A DNA stretch of 64,000 bases from contig NZ_AUGO01000001.1 in the NCBI RefSeq assembly GCF_000422705.1, positions 496,001 through 560,000 on the forward strand, written 5' to 3'. Below the pieces are notes generated by a model that saw only the letters and a program-made list of their open reading frames with translations, searched no databases and was not told where the DNA came from. The position numbers and the translations under genes were made by a program. The DNA comes from Flavobacterium soli DSM 19725. GTDB lineage: Bacteria; Bacteroidota; Bacteroidia; Flavobacteriales; Flavobacteriaceae. Below, in pieces: positions 35,095 through 45,500 of this stretch. Every line of letters begins with the position of its first letter. The stretch's first letter is position 1.

Positions 35095-35823
35095 TTAGGG
35101 TATTATGGTTGCGAACTTGAGTTTTACGGCTGCCTTGTAGTAGTCTTTTGCTTCTTTGATGGATTTGAGATAATCCTTTACTGCATCTGCAACGTCTATG
35201 ACGTTGATCGGATCGGTGTAGAGGAGTTTGTTTCTTTGGTGCCTGATAATAATGAGTTTGGCGGTCATTGTTGAGACTAGCTTGTTGGCCGCTTTTAACT
35301 CGTTGAGGTATTGTTTTAGCGAGACTAATGTGAGTTCGGTTTCGTTTGGGGTGTATAGTGGTTGTATTGCTAGAAATGCAATGATGTTTTCGAAATTTGA
35401 AACCTGGTTGTCGTAGCTGAGTTGGGACACTGAGATGTGATTGGTTTCTTCGGTTGCCATTTTATCTGCCTTGAGCGGTTTTATTCTTTCTCCCTTTAAT
35501 TTTTTGGTAAGGTTGATGAGGTTTTGCTCGATGTTTTCGGGGAGTTGCAGTGCTTTGAAAGAGTTTAGGACTCTGGTGCTGAGCTTGAATAGTGGTTCGA
35601 ATGTGTTTTTGCGTGTAGCTACAGCATCTTTATAAGGCTGGAATAATGAGGCAAATTGCTGGGTATTTTCTGTAACCTTCAGGGTGAAGGTGTTGAAAGC
35701 TGCGGGCTGAATTTTGGTGTTGGAGGGTTGGTAGAGTGGCCCCATCTCTACGGTTATTTGTTGCAGTTTTACAAGATTGGCCGCATTTTTGGCGTGCCCT
35801 ACTTCGGAATTTGATTTCCCCAT
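35095..35823 (-). CDS. Hypothetical protein, conserved helical type
   Basis: I cannot name this 242-residue protein. It has no signal peptide or membrane segment and is mostly helical. From memory the start MGKSNSEVGHAKNAANLVKL resembles a group of Bacteroidota hypothetical proteins sharing the GHAKN-AN motif and a four-helix layout; no function is known to me. It has its own terminator and a purine-rich leader. No island-type promoter motif is seen upstream, so its link to the toxin island is by position only. Confidence 0.7.
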   Translation of the reverse strand: MGKSNSEVGHAKNAANLVKLQQITVEMGPLYQPSNTKIQPAAFNTFTLKVTENTQQFASLFQPYKDAVATRKNTFEPLFKLSTRVLNSFKALQLPENIEQNLINLTKKLKGERIKPLKADKMATEETNHISVSQLSYDNQVSNFENIIAFLAIQPLYTPNETELTLVSLKQYLNELKAANKLVSTMTAKLIIIRHQRNKLLYTDPINVIDVADAVKDYLKSIKEAKDYYKAAVKLKFATIIP

Positions 35824-35957
35824 GATTGTTCTATTTTAGTTAATAATACTTATTATTTCTAATACAGAAGGGGGTATTCCAGAATAGGAACAACTGTTTG
35901 ATAAATGTAGGTAAAATATTTTTTGGTTGGTTGGGGTTTTGAAATTTTTTTAATAAC

Positions 35958-35983
35958 AAAAGCCATGGATGTTCATGGCTTTT
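35958..35983 (-). terminator. Hairpin after the SUKH immunity gene
   Basis: AAAAGCCATG and CATGGCTTTT form a perfect 10-pair stem around GATGTT, with T-rich flanks on both strands. It lies about 75 bases past the stop of the SMI1/KNR4 gene and may end that transcript. Confidence 0.75.
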
Positions 35984-35998
35984 GGTTTTTGTTTGTGT

Positions 35999-36041
35999 GC
36001 ACGGATTGCAAATCCGCGCTAACTGTTGTGAATATCCGTGC
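35999..36041. repeat. Small alternative-hairpin element
   Basis: CGGATT-GCA-AATCCG forms a short stem. The longer arms GCACGGAT (35999-36006) and ATCCGTGC (36034-36041) are also perfect complements, so two exclusive folds are possible. It looks like a REP-type dispersed element just behind the SUKH gene. Confidence 0.5.
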
Positions 36042-36056
36042 GGTCTGGGTCGGGAA

Positions 36057-36572
36057 TTACTCATCTAAAGCATCATATGGGTCTTTTCCGTATTCTAAAT
36101 ATTTTTCGAAAAATTCCAGTAATGTATCTGTAAGCTTAGGGAAATTGTCCTTTTCTTGTCCTTCATGATAACCATAAACAGGGGGATTATCTCCTTCATC
36201 CAATTTAAAAAACGCATAAATATATCCTTGATGGCTAGAAAAAACAAACACATTATCATTTTTAATTTGTAGTAATAAATCATCTTTTCCATCCTCTTCT
36301 AATTGTTCTATTAAGCCATCTTTATTGGTATAATCGCCGTAAACATTGTCGTAAAAAATAGATTCTCCCTCGAAACCTGTATAATCATACAAGCCAGATT
36401 TTACATTTGTGGCATCCGTATCTTTCCCCATAGATTCTAAGAATTCCTTATAACAAATTGGCAAGCCTTTGTTAATTTTAGCTTCCAATGATTTTATTTC
36501 ATTTAAATTACAATTCTCTAGCGTAACTTTATTAGAATTGAGTCTATTGACTATTTTGTTTAAATATTTCAT
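36057..36572 (-). CDS. SMI1/KNR4 (SUKH) family immunity protein
   Basis: This 171-residue acidic protein has the SUKH layout: EIKSLEAKINKGLPICYKEFLESMG (the first helix pair with Leu-Pro) and a middle beta part with DNVFVFSSHQGYIYAFFKL. A hydrophobic C-terminal helix ends ..TLLEFFEKYLEYG. SUKH proteins commonly protect against polymorphic toxins, including deaminases and nucleases. Right upstream in the transcript lies a broken deaminase toxin tip (36590-36850), which makes this the likely partner of a dead toxin cassette. There are 17 bases between the toxin stop and this start. Confidence 0.86.
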   Translation of the reverse strand: MKYLNKIVNRLNSNKVTLENCNLNEIKSLEAKINKGLPICYKEFLESMGKDTDATNVKSGLYDYTGFEGESIFYDNVYGDYTNKDGLIEQLEEDGKDDLLLQIKNDNVFVFSSHQGYIYAFFKLDEGDNPPVYGYHEGQEKDNFPKLTDTLLEFFEKYLEYGKDPYDALDE

Positions 36573-36589
36573 TATTAATATATTAAAAT

Positions 36590-36850
36590 TTACAACTTAC
36601 TTTTTACCCACACTTTTGTCACTTCGATATTTGGAAAATCATTTTGAAATCTAGTTATTATATCATCACAATTTCTGCATATTTTCAAATCTGAAACAAT
36701 TTCAATTTTACCTGTTATTGTTTTATCATGTTTAAACATTTGATAAAGATATTCTATTTGTTTTTGCTCAGAATCGTATTGCCTATTTAAAGGTCCCTTA
36801 TATTCTAATTTTTATAGCCTCTAATTTACCGCCTTTTTCAAATATAAACA
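36590..36850 (-). pseudogene. Frameshifted C-terminal tip of a deaminase-type toxin
   Basis: The minus strand is open for about 72 codons ending at the TAA at 36590-36592, without a plausible start. It reads YKGPLNRQYDSEQKQ ... IVSDLKICRNCDDIITRF, with the Cys-x-x-Cys and the following FPNIEV strand of nucleotide-deaminase toxins (the zinc Cys pair). The upstream zinc His/Glu is lost. A second frame carries FEKGGKLEAIK just before it, and joining the two needs a frameshift near 36809-36825. It is a displaced, inactive toxin tip and explains the otherwise gene-free 359 bases between the SUKH gene and 36932. Confidence 0.7.
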
Positions 36851-36851
36851 A

Positions 36852-36878
36852 AAACCCATTTCTTATGGAAACGGGTTT
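36852..36878 (-). terminator. Hairpin between the 147-aa gene and the deaminase remnant
   Basis: AAACCCATTTC and GAAACGGGTTT pair with one mismatch, and T-rich sequence follows on the minus strand. A second tiny hairpin CGAGC/GCTCG (36898-36912) lies closer to the gene. Confidence 0.6.
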
Positions 36879-36931
36879 GATAAGTTAGTTGTTGACACGA
36901 GCAAGATGCTCGCCTAGAGGGATATTAGAGG

Positions 36932-37375
36932 TTAAACATTTTTATACACTTTCATAAAGTTATCATAATCAAAAATTTCTTCAATATCTTTCTTTTTTAA
37001 AGTTTTTAAATGGTCTTTCATAATTTTAATAAACTCTCTTTTCTTTAAAGTTTGAATCTCTTCGCCCGAATCCATCGATAGCAAAGAAACTATACTGCCT
37101 AGAGAATGGACATGAAACTTCTTATAATTCTGTTTTGCATAATCTAATGCTGCGTCTTCGTCATAAAAATATAAAGTGCTTAATGCTGATGAAACAAAAT
37201 ACTCATCAAATCCTAAATCTCTATTCAAAGCTTCCAAACAAAGCTCTTTTGTTTTTGGATGATTTCTTTTCCCTATTTCTAATAGTACAAAAAACATTTC
37301 TTCATCCAAATCCAAACCTTCATTCATAATTTTGATTAAATTCTCATCTGTATAATTACTATAATCTTCTTTCAT
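36932..37375 (-). CDS. Putative immunity protein of the 718-aa toxin
   Basis: I do not recognise the family. This 147-residue acidic, all-helical protein shows HEAT-like spacing (MNEGLDLDEEMFFVLLEIG, LCLEALNRDLGFDEYFVSSAL, ALDYAKQNYKKFHVHSLGSI). There is no signal peptide. It starts 3 bases after the stop of the 718-aa toxin gene, the place where immunity genes sit in polymorphic toxin loci. Small helical-repeat proteins are common as immunity proteins. The role is inferred from position. Confidence 0.6.
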   Translation of the reverse strand: MKEDYSNYTDENLIKIMNEGLDLDEEMFFVLLEIGKRNHPKTKELCLEALNRDLGFDEYFVSSALSTLYFYDEDAALDYAKQNYKKFHVHSLGSIVSLLSMDSGEEIQTLKKREFIKIMKDHLKTLKKKDIEEIFDYDNFMKVYKNV

Positions 37376-37378
37376 TTT

Positions 37379-39535
37379 TTAAAATATTTTAATTGTTTTT
37401 AGGTATAATTTTCCATTATCTAACTTCTGCCATTGGGTCATTATTGTTGCTTTTCCTTTTGGACCTTTGATTGTTGTAACAAACCATTCTCCTTGTTTAA
37501 TTTTCGAAACATTTTTATTGGCTACAGCTAAAACATAATCGAAAACATTTTTATTTCCATGAATGTCGTCAATAAAACCTGCTTTCTCGAGACCTTTTTT
37601 ATTATTTAATGATTTTAAGATATTTTCAATTCTTTTATCTAACAACTTTATTTTGTCAGCATTTAGAGGGGTTTTTTCAAAGACTTTTCTGGCTGTTTGA
37701 CGAAGGTTTTTTAAGTCTGCTAATTCTTTCTGTAGAGTTACTAAATTGTCGGCATCAATTACTTTTCCTCTTGCATACATCAATATTTTATCGACGGGGA
37801 CTAAGGCCTTATTAAAGCTAAAACAGAGGATTTCTGTACCATTGGTAGCTTTAATTATTTTTTCTGTTTTGAAAAATTTTGCTAAAGACTTCCAGCCTTC
37901 TAATACAGCTCTGTTGTAAACTGATATTAATAATTCTTTATTCTTCTTAAACCACTCCACAATAGCTTTCTTTATTCTTTGAAAAAAAGCCATTATTTCA
38001 TCTGTTCCTTTAGAAAGAACCTCGCTCATTTCTCTAGCTAAAGCGAGTAAAGGCTTGGTTCCGTTGATGGCTTTTCCTTTTATTTGGGAAAGGCTTGTTA
38101 GGAATTCTTCGGGAATGAGTTTGCTGACATTGGTGATGCCTGAAACTTTAGTAATATCAGCAATTGGAATGAAAAGTGTTGCAATAAAGGCAAGTCCAAA
38201 ACCAGCAAAGTAGGCAATCCTGTCGAAATTGTATTGTTCACTTGGGTTTTTTGAAGTGAAAAACTTGTTGATTTCGGCCAGTATTTGAAAATAGGTAGTA
38301 ACAGCAGCGATAAGAACGTCAGTAAATTTAATTTTTTTTATGTTATCCCACAAGTCATCAATAGTTTCCAGGATGTCGTTGAGGTTTGTAGCAATATCGT
38401 ATTGAGCAGAAAGCAACATTCCTAAGAACTTGAAAATTCCTGCAATAAAATCGACTAGACCGTTCCAAATTCCACACAGGAAAGCTATTTGTTCGCTTAA
38501 TGCGAGTGTATCGATTTGAGTGTCTTTGCTGTTGTTATCGTAAAACGAGTTAATGATTGTTTGTATTTCATTATTGTAGGCAATGGTAAACTCTTGCAAA
38601 GCATTTATTGGCCTAGCAATTAACTGGGCTGTTTTTTCTTGCGATTGAAAACTATTAAACCAACTTAATTGGTCTTGGCTTTTTAGGGAGTTCGATAATG
38701 TGTTAATAAAGGATGTGTTGATTTGTAGTTCTTTCAATACATTTTCTTTATTCAAAAAATAGTCTTCTCCTTTCGAATCCCAAACGGTTTCGGGCACACT
38801 CAGGTATTTGCTTATTGCTTCGCCTACTTCATTGCACAGCCAGCCAATAGCCTTTGCAGGAAGCCCTATAAGGGAAATAAGATACAGCAATCCTTTTGCT
38901 ACAGAGACTGTAATGGTGTTTTTAGATTTTACTTGCCCAGTTCTAATAAGCTCTTTTAGCATATCCAAGCTAAAATCGGGAACTAAACTGGTTAATCCTG
39001 CAAGTCCTTCGGCAGTTAATAAATCGTCTTTTTTTATCGATTTTCCAAACCTTGCAAAGAGGTATTGCTCACTGAAATCATTGGTGTTGTCTTCTAAAAA
39101 TAAAAGAATTTCGTTGTCATTGACTCTACCTTCTGATTTGAGGTATAAATCTTCTAACTTGTCCTTACTTGTTGAAATGTAAACTAAGATCTTATATAGC
39201 AGCTTATCTGCATTTTCCTGAAATCCTTTGATGCCATTATTTTCCCTGTAGACAGGGATTATTTCAACCTTTGTTTCAGGTTCTTGGATAATGGTCGTAT
39301 TATTATTGGTAATAGGTCTAATTCCGTTAAAATAATTTTCGGTTATTTCTTTAGAAGTGAGACTTTTAAAAGCATATTGCTTAGCAAACACGCTTAAATA
39401 ATCAGAACTTAAAACACTATCGTTTGTTCTAAATTTATTTTGCTGTTTATTACCTATAATCTCCTCAAAACTCAACGGTTTTATCCCCTGAAGCAATGCC
39501 TGGGTTTCCTGATCGTATTGGTCATAATTATTCAT
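37379..39535 (-). CDS. Polymorphic toxin, 718 aa, uncharacterised C-terminal domain
   Basis: There is no signal peptide. The N-terminus (YDQETQALLQGIKPLSFEEI) is similar to that of the ADP-ribosyltransferase toxin at 61.4 kb (FDQESQELLKEIQFLDFDKV), so the two share a module. Hydrophobic segments lie near residues 215-237, 347-375 (AFLCGIWNGLVDFIAGIF) and 440-465; the middle one is shared almost word for word with the other toxin. A helical linker follows, and the last 70 or so residues (from GFIDDIHGNKNVFDYVL to YLKTIKIF) look like a small alpha/beta toxin tip that I cannot assign. It lies 95 bases downstream of the GH16-like gene, in the same orientation, and a putative immunity gene follows after 3 bases. 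Confidence 0.72.
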   Translation of the reverse strand: MNNYDQYDQETQALLQGIKPLSFEEIIGNKQQNKFRTNDSVLSSDYLSVFAKQYAFKSLTSKEITENYFNGIRPITNNNTTIIQEPETKVEIIPVYRENNGIKGFQENADKLLYKILVYISTSKDKLEDLYLKSEGRVNDNEILLFLEDNTNDFSEQYLFARFGKSIKKDDLLTAEGLAGLTSLVPDFSLDMLKELIRTGQVKSKNTITVSVAKGLLYLISLIGLPAKAIGWLCNEVGEAISKYLSVPETVWDSKGEDYFLNKENVLKELQINTSFINTLSNSLKSQDQLSWFNSFQSQEKTAQLIARPINALQEFTIAYNNEIQTIINSFYDNNSKDTQIDTLALSEQIAFLCGIWNGLVDFIAGIFKFLGMLLSAQYDIATNLNDILETIDDLWDNIKKIKFTDVLIAAVTTYFQILAEINKFFTSKNPSEQYNFDRIAYFAGFGLAFIATLFIPIADITKVSGITNVSKLIPEEFLTSLSQIKGKAINGTKPLLALAREMSEVLSKGTDEIMAFFQRIKKAIVEWFKKNKELLISVYNRAVLEGWKSLAKFFKTEKIIKATNGTEILCFSFNKALVPVDKILMYARGKVIDADNLVTLQKELADLKNLRQTARKVFEKTPLNADKIKLLDKRIENILKSLNNKKGLEKAGFIDDIHGNKNVFDYVLAVANKNVSKIKQGEWFVTTIKGPKGKATIMTQWQKLDNGKLYLKTIKIF

Positions 39536-39630
39536 ATTTTTTTGTTTAAAGGGAATAGCAACCTAGGCCAGGGTTTTTTAGGCTCTGGCTAGGGTTGATT
39601 GGGGGTTTGTAAAATGGTTAACTGAGGCTT

Positions 39631-42534
39631 TTAATAGTTTTTATTGATTCTGTAGCCTCCGAAAGGATAGGTTTCTGCCAAAATTCTTTGGTTTGCAAGT
39701 TCCTCAATAAAAGGGTTAAACTTAAAACTCTTTACTCTCATTTCGACGGTATCAAAATCAGCTATCATGCTATCGGTTTGAGTATCAACTATGCCACCCG
39801 CCCAAGCTTTGGTTTTGTTTACAAGCCAAGGTTCTTCTGGTTTGGGTGCTGAGGGAAACCACATTCCGAAAGTAAATGCACCTGGTATATCTGGAATGGT
39901 TTTCCCGGCTTGTGTGTTGGTGTTTGTTTGTACTAAAACATCATCTACATAAAATTCAACCTTATCGGGATACCAATCAAACCGAAGTTTATGATAGGCA
40001 CCATCTCCAAAATTCACCCCAGCTGGAGTTAGGTTGTCGCGATATTCTTCCCAATACTTGCCGTCTCCGATATTGACATCCCAGTTTTGGGTTTCGCCTC
40101 GCCAAGTATTGCATTTTATATTTTCGAGACTTGGCTGTGCTAAAACTCCTCCATCGAGATGGCTCGGGATTTCAATGTCGATTTCATGGTTCCTTGTTGT
40201 GTAAAAACCATCCTCAAGTGTTCCTTGCTGGTGCATTCCTTCGCCATTGTCGTTAAATGTAACAAAAGTGCCAGGCTCACTTATTAGCGAATTGATTTGG
40301 CCGGCTGTAAATTGCGTGTCACTAATAATTAGTTCGTCAATAGACATTGTCCTGTTAGTTACATTGGCTGTACCTGTGATTGTGTTTCTGTTGAATATTT
40401 GCCAAGTGTTTTGTGGAGTAAAGACTCCTGTTGGTTTACTCAGGGTTTGTTTCAAAACCCCATTTAAATAGCATTTAATGTCATTGACACCATCATAAGT
40501 CATGGTAACGTATTCCCAATTGCCTAGATTTAATCCAAAATTTGCGTCTGTAGTCAACATAGTGTTGGTTGAGGTTCTCCATGCAAACCTTAATGATGGG
40601 GTTGCATTTGAGCCTACATATACTAGATCCACCCCTACAGAGTTTACTCCCGATCCTAATCTAACAAGTCCATTTACTCTTCCAGGAGTGTAGGCCTCTG
40701 ATTCTACTTTTAGCCAAAATCCTATCGTGAAAGGGCTATCACTTGAAATCTGATAGGCTAGATTGTTTAGAGTAAAAGGATTTAAACTAGAGCCGCTGTA
40801 TCTCATGGCTCCATCGTTAACGGAGTTGATATTTAAATCTCCAACGCCATTAACCCTGGAGGTAGAACTTGGCTCGTTGATAGAGATAGAGGCATTTCCA
40901 TTGGAACTATTGTATTGTAGGGGTAAGGTTTGGTTGTTAAAGCTAAACCTTGCAACATTATGATAGATTTCAGAATAGTCTGAATTCAGAAAATGGTTGT
41001 ATCTAGGATCTGTTGGATATATTTCATTGTAGAAAAAGGTCCACATAGCTGAGCAAACACCCAGCACATTTGGAATTTTCACATCAAGTTCATAGGATCC
41101 AAAACCTGTTTTTTTATTGAATACTAAACAACCACCCACCCGATTTTTCCAAGGCAGCCCAAGTTTTGGATCATTAGCATGAGTATGGAATTTTTTGTTT
41201 CCATCTTTGTCAACGCCTACGATATTACCTGTATAATTGTCTCCATTTGCTTTAATGATGAGTTCGCCATTTGCAACAGAAATGTTTTCTGGTACAACAC
41301 CACCATTTGCACCTCCCCATGCTCTGTTGAGTAAATAATAATTTTTGGATAATGTCATAGGGTCTGAAAAATCATCAAAAAAAGGTTCTTCTTTTAGCTC
41401 TATAGCTTTAATCAAGACCGGAAATTTGAAAGATTCCTTACCCTCACTGTTTCTGATAAAGAGGTCATATTGACCATACTGAAAATCAGGAGGTATGGTA
41501 ATGCTAATTTTTTTATCAGTGAAAAGTGAAATCCATTCTTGCGGTACAATGCTTTCTGTTGCTGTTGTTTTTTCTTTAAGGACAACAACAGGTTGCTCTC
41601 TGTATAAAAGCCTGTTGATATTAGTGTTACTGATGGAAGCATTTCCTAATCCATATACATTTCTGTAAGCGAAAAGATTATTGGATACTAAATCTATATC
41701 GGCTCCAATCCTTATTGGCAAAGGAGCTGCGACAGATGGTGTTGTAATGGTTATTGATGCTCCATTTAGCAACGGCGTTGAGTTGCTGTCTGTGCTTAGG
41801 TATATTTTATTTAAATTACCTAGCGTTCTTACGATCACAAGTTTATGCCATTTTCCAATCGTTAAATTAGGAATGGTAAGCGTTTGCATATTTGCTACAT
41901 TGTTATTGAAAGTTGTATAATGGAGGGTCGTTCCTTCTATATAAATTTCTAATCCAGTATTTGTGTTTCCATAGGAGAATAGGGGTAATTTTTGATTTGT
42001 ATACCCAACATTTGGAAAAAACCATGTTGACAGTACAAAGTTATTTGTTCCGCTCGCTCCAATTAAGCCTAAAGCATTTAAGCCTGAATTTATATTTTCT
42101 GGTAATTGGAAATAATCTCCAGAATTGGTCGGTCTGAAGCCTACAAGATTGTCGAAAGCCCCTCCTATCAGCCCTCCAACACCACTTCCGTTTATAAAGT
42201 TCTCGAAAATATCAGAAAAGTTTCTTGATAATTCCCAATACCCCCCAACTCTTGGGAAGGGGTATAGGGATTGGGTGAGTTTATCACCATATATATCTAG
42301 TTGGTTTTCTCTTTCAAGTGTGTAGCCTTGTAAATGAGAGATATAGAATTCTTCGTCATAGTATATAGGATCTTCAGTATAAATCATCCTCCAATAGCCG
42401 TTTTTACCTACAAATTTAAATTGTTGCTCTTTCCATTCACCACTAACAGCAATATGTCTGTTTAAAATAGGTTTATATTCGTTATCTACCCCTATAAAGC
42501 CATTATCATTTCTCATGTTCTTAAATATTATCAT
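39631..42534 (-). CDS. Signal-less GH16-like protein with two LamG domains
   Basis: This 967-residue protein has no signal peptide. A LamG/concanavalin-like domain spans about residues 140-290 (NFVLSTWFFPNVGY, IGKWHKLVIVRTLG), followed by an Ig-like segment (about 335-375). From about 385 the sequence reads like a glycoside hydrolase 16 jelly roll (FFDDFSDPMTL, GSYELDVKIPNVLG). It is interrupted by a second LamG domain (about 525-760). The GH16 catalytic box HEIDIEIP follows near 783-790, then more GH16 strands (YHKLRFDWYPDKVEFYVDD). An alternative start at 42516 would follow the upstream stop by 4 bases; the longer start overlaps it by 14. Substrate unknown, probably a beta-glucan or galactan-type glycan. 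Confidence 0.78.
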   Translation of the reverse strand: MIIFKNMRNDNGFIGVDNEYKPILNRHIAVSGEWKEQQFKFVGKNGYWRMIYTEDPIYYDEEFYISHLQGYTLERENQLDIYGDKLTQSLYPFPRVGGYWELSRNFSDIFENFINGSGVGGLIGGAFDNLVGFRPTNSGDYFQLPENINSGLNALGLIGASGTNNFVLSTWFFPNVGYTNQKLPLFSYGNTNTGLEIYIEGTTLHYTTFNNNVANMQTLTIPNLTIGKWHKLVIVRTLGNLNKIYLSTDSNSTPLLNGASITITTPSVAAPLPIRIGADIDLVSNNLFAYRNVYGLGNASISNTNINRLLYREQPVVVLKEKTTATESIVPQEWISLFTDKKISITIPPDFQYGQYDLFIRNSEGKESFKFPVLIKAIELKEEPFFDDFSDPMTLSKNYYLLNRAWGGANGGVVPENISVANGELIIKANGDNYTGNIVGVDKDGNKKFHTHANDPKLGLPWKNRVGGCLVFNKKTGFGSYELDVKIPNVLGVCSAMWTFFYNEIYPTDPRYNHFLNSDYSEIYHNVARFSFNNQTLPLQYNSSNGNASISINEPSSTSRVNGVGDLNINSVNDGAMRYSGSSLNPFTLNNLAYQISSDSPFTIGFWLKVESEAYTPGRVNGLVRLGSGVNSVGVDLVYVGSNATPSLRFAWRTSTNTMLTTDANFGLNLGNWEYVTMTYDGVNDIKCYLNGVLKQTLSKPTGVFTPQNTWQIFNRNTITGTANVTNRTMSIDELIISDTQFTAGQINSLISEPGTFVTFNDNGEGMHQQGTLEDGFYTTRNHEIDIEIPSHLDGGVLAQPSLENIKCNTWRGETQNWDVNIGDGKYWEEYRDNLTPAGVNFGDGAYHKLRFDWYPDKVEFYVDDVLVQTNTNTQAGKTIPDIPGAFTFGMWFPSAPKPEEPWLVNKTKAWAGGIVDTQTDSMIADFDTVEMRVKSFKFNPFIEELANQRILAETYPFGGYRINKNY

Positions 42535-45500
42535 TATAAATTACCCACTCTTGACCTTCTGCTGGAATACCACTTGGTGGTAATGTTGAAATTATGGCAG
42601 AAGTACTATTTTCAGCATCGCCTCGGAGTAGTAGAAAATCTGTTTCTTGAGCTATTATCATATTTGCACCATAAGAACCACCTTGACCTGTAAAGAGATA
42701 AGTTTTTGGTGTTTCATTATCCGTCACTTTGACAATGACATAGCCGTCTTCTTGTTTTTGAAGTTCAAAAGGCTCTTCAAGGGAGTTAATGAAATCAGAA
42801 ATTGTAGTTCCTGTAATATCCCAACCCAAGTCCACAAGTTGTGTATGAGGAGCATTCAGATAATCGTTTACTGCCGCTTCGTTAGAATAGATTAATTCCA
42901 GATTTTCAGCAGTTAACGGAATTCCTTCAAAGCCATAATGTTCGCCTGTTTTGTTCTTGCCAAGATTGACTACCTTGTACTTAAAGACAGGAGTTACATA
43001 GCCTACTACAGATGGAGAAAATTGTGGTGATGCTGTAATAATATAATCTTCGTCTTCTAGAATGGTAAATCTTACAGGGTAAGGAAGGCCAGTGTTAATG
43101 GCGTTCAATACTTGAGTTTGAACATTTGTTCCTTCGCTATTGTAGGCCACTCTAACTACTCTGGTAATGTTGTTTTGTGCTTTTCCAGAAGATGATCCAG
43201 CCAACGTTTGACCCACGTCTTGCGTAATTTCACTTGAACACAAAGCTTCTTCCGGGTTTTCATAGGTTTCATCATTGATTTCATCATCACAATTGCAAGG
43301 AAGTGCTTTCACTACAGTTAGACCAATACTGTCTGCTTGCAAAATTGTAAGCGAAGTTGGTAGTCGTGTGATCCAAGCTTTCCCTTCTTGTTTTCCTTCT
43401 TGCTCATCTAGTTCTTCAACAATTGAAAGGAACAATTCGTCGTGGATCAATGGTACTTCGCCACCATTCCAGATTTTTCCTGTTTGCAAAAAGTAGCGAA
43501 CGGCTTCTTCAAAACCTGGACGAACCGTAGCAACTACTCTGGCCATACCACTTTGCATAAAGTTGCGGAATAAAGGGTCGTTTGATTCATCATATTGATA
43601 CAACGACGCCCAGTCGGTCTTGCTTCCCCAATAAAAAGGATATAAATTATAGGACATCAAATCCCATTCGAAAGCCTGCTCCATGAATTTTACAAAAGCA
43701 GCATAATTATCAAGGTTTTGATTCAGATTTACTTCATAATTTGTAAAACTATTACCGCTAGCCATGTTCAAACCATATGTTTTTTTGGCACCAGGTCTTC
43801 TGTCAATCATATACGAAATACAGTTTTTACGTAAGATCGTGTTTTCAATTTGACGGTAAAAACCTGGATTCGTACCTTTGATTGTAATTGCTTTTTGCTT
43901 TTCGGCTTCTAGCTTTTCTTTGTAAGCTGCCAAAGCATCTTCGTAGGCATCAATTATGGCTTTGAATGTTTCTTGTTGCCATTTTTGGATAGCTTCGGGT
44001 GTTAATTCACAAGCTATTTCAACATTGACGTTCCCAGAATGATATCCTAGTGCAGAATAGGAAACCGGAATTTTACCAATATATCCTTTTGCAAGGTTTT
44101 TACCTGGAGACGGAAGAGAAATATTTTTTGCACTGTTCTGCGAATATTTATTTCTCCCAACAATAACACACGAACCCACACCAGTTTCATCACTATTGTA
44201 CCATTCAGCTGAAGCACTTGTTGTTATATACCCTTCTGGGATTTCTACATCTTCACTTCCTGCTGCAGTTTCATCCCATTCGTTTCCATTTGTTTCTGTA
44301 GTTACATAGGAAAATGCTTTTCCAATGGTAATTTCTTTTTTTGGACATGGAGAAATTTCAACATTATATTTTGAAGCCCAATATTTCGCTGTATCAGCAT
44401 TAACTTTGGAGTAGTCTTTTAAATTCAGACTGTTTACAAAGAGGTTTGATTTCTTTATCAGACTAGCTGTAAATGAGGTCAAATCTTTTTGATAGGTCCT
44501 AGGATCTTGTGGCATTTCCAGTTCGGTAGATTCACTGTCGAGTCCTTCCTTCATCCCTAAAGTGTGCAATTTTCCTGGTTGAGGAATCATAAACTCAAAC
44601 ATTAATCGTTTTCCGTAGTTCACGACTTTGTTTTTATACAATTTATCTACCCATCTGTAAACGCCAACAACATGCTTGTCGCCTTGGGTATTGTCAAAAC
44701 CATGCTTGTTGTTTTCTTCGTATTCTTCAACAATTTTTTCGATACGTTCTTCCTTTACTTTGTTAACAATTCTGTCTAAAGCTTTTTCGGTAATTTCCCT
44801 AGCCTGAGTAACAGATTGGCGTGTACTGTCCTCTTTGGAATTGTGGGTGGCAAAATTAGCGCCTCCGCTCAATTGAAGTTTCCCCATGTCGGCTGAAAAC
44901 TGTGTTCCTGCAGAAAAATCATTACTTTGTTGGATAACTCTTGCTACTTCGCTTTGCATATCATAGCGTTCTGTAGAAGTTGTATCTGTCAATTTTTCTC
45001 TTTCAGATTCAGAAGATGAGGTTGTAGTATTCTCGCTTTTGCGTAATCTCCGAGTGGATTTCTCTTTGTATTCACGCGCCATGATGTTCTCGATATGGGC
45101 CACTTCTCCTTCAACATAGCAATGAACAGATTGTTCGACTCTTTTATAGTCGGCAATTCCTAATTGTTTCATTCCGAATCCTGCAGGAACAAATCCGTCA
45201 TTTCCATCTTCTACGCCAACTTCTACATCATTTGTAAGTTGACCAATTAGAACATTACCCAAGTTTAAGTTTCCAATGACAATGTCTTTTTTTCTTCCGT
45301 TTAAAAATCTAATTTCTCCATTGAATGCTCCGGTGATTTCTTCGTTTGCTTTTACATTTCCAAGCGGAAGTGAGCTCAAGACGATATGGTTTCCAATCTT
45401 GTTCGACTGTGAAATCACGTTTGTAAATGTTTCGGGTCCTTTATCGAACGTATAAGAAAAACTTTCCATTTCCCATGAACTATCAGGCACTTCAAACGAA

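Noticed and set aside
34999..35274. Small plus-strand frame over the repeat and the end of the 242-aa gene
   Set aside because: It overlaps the tandem repeat, a terminator and a real gene on the other strand, and its residues look like translated repeat.
39631..42534. Type IX secretion substrate
   Set aside because: No signal peptide and no recognisable C-terminal T9SS sorting domain are present; the end (AETYPFGGYRINKNY) does not fit.
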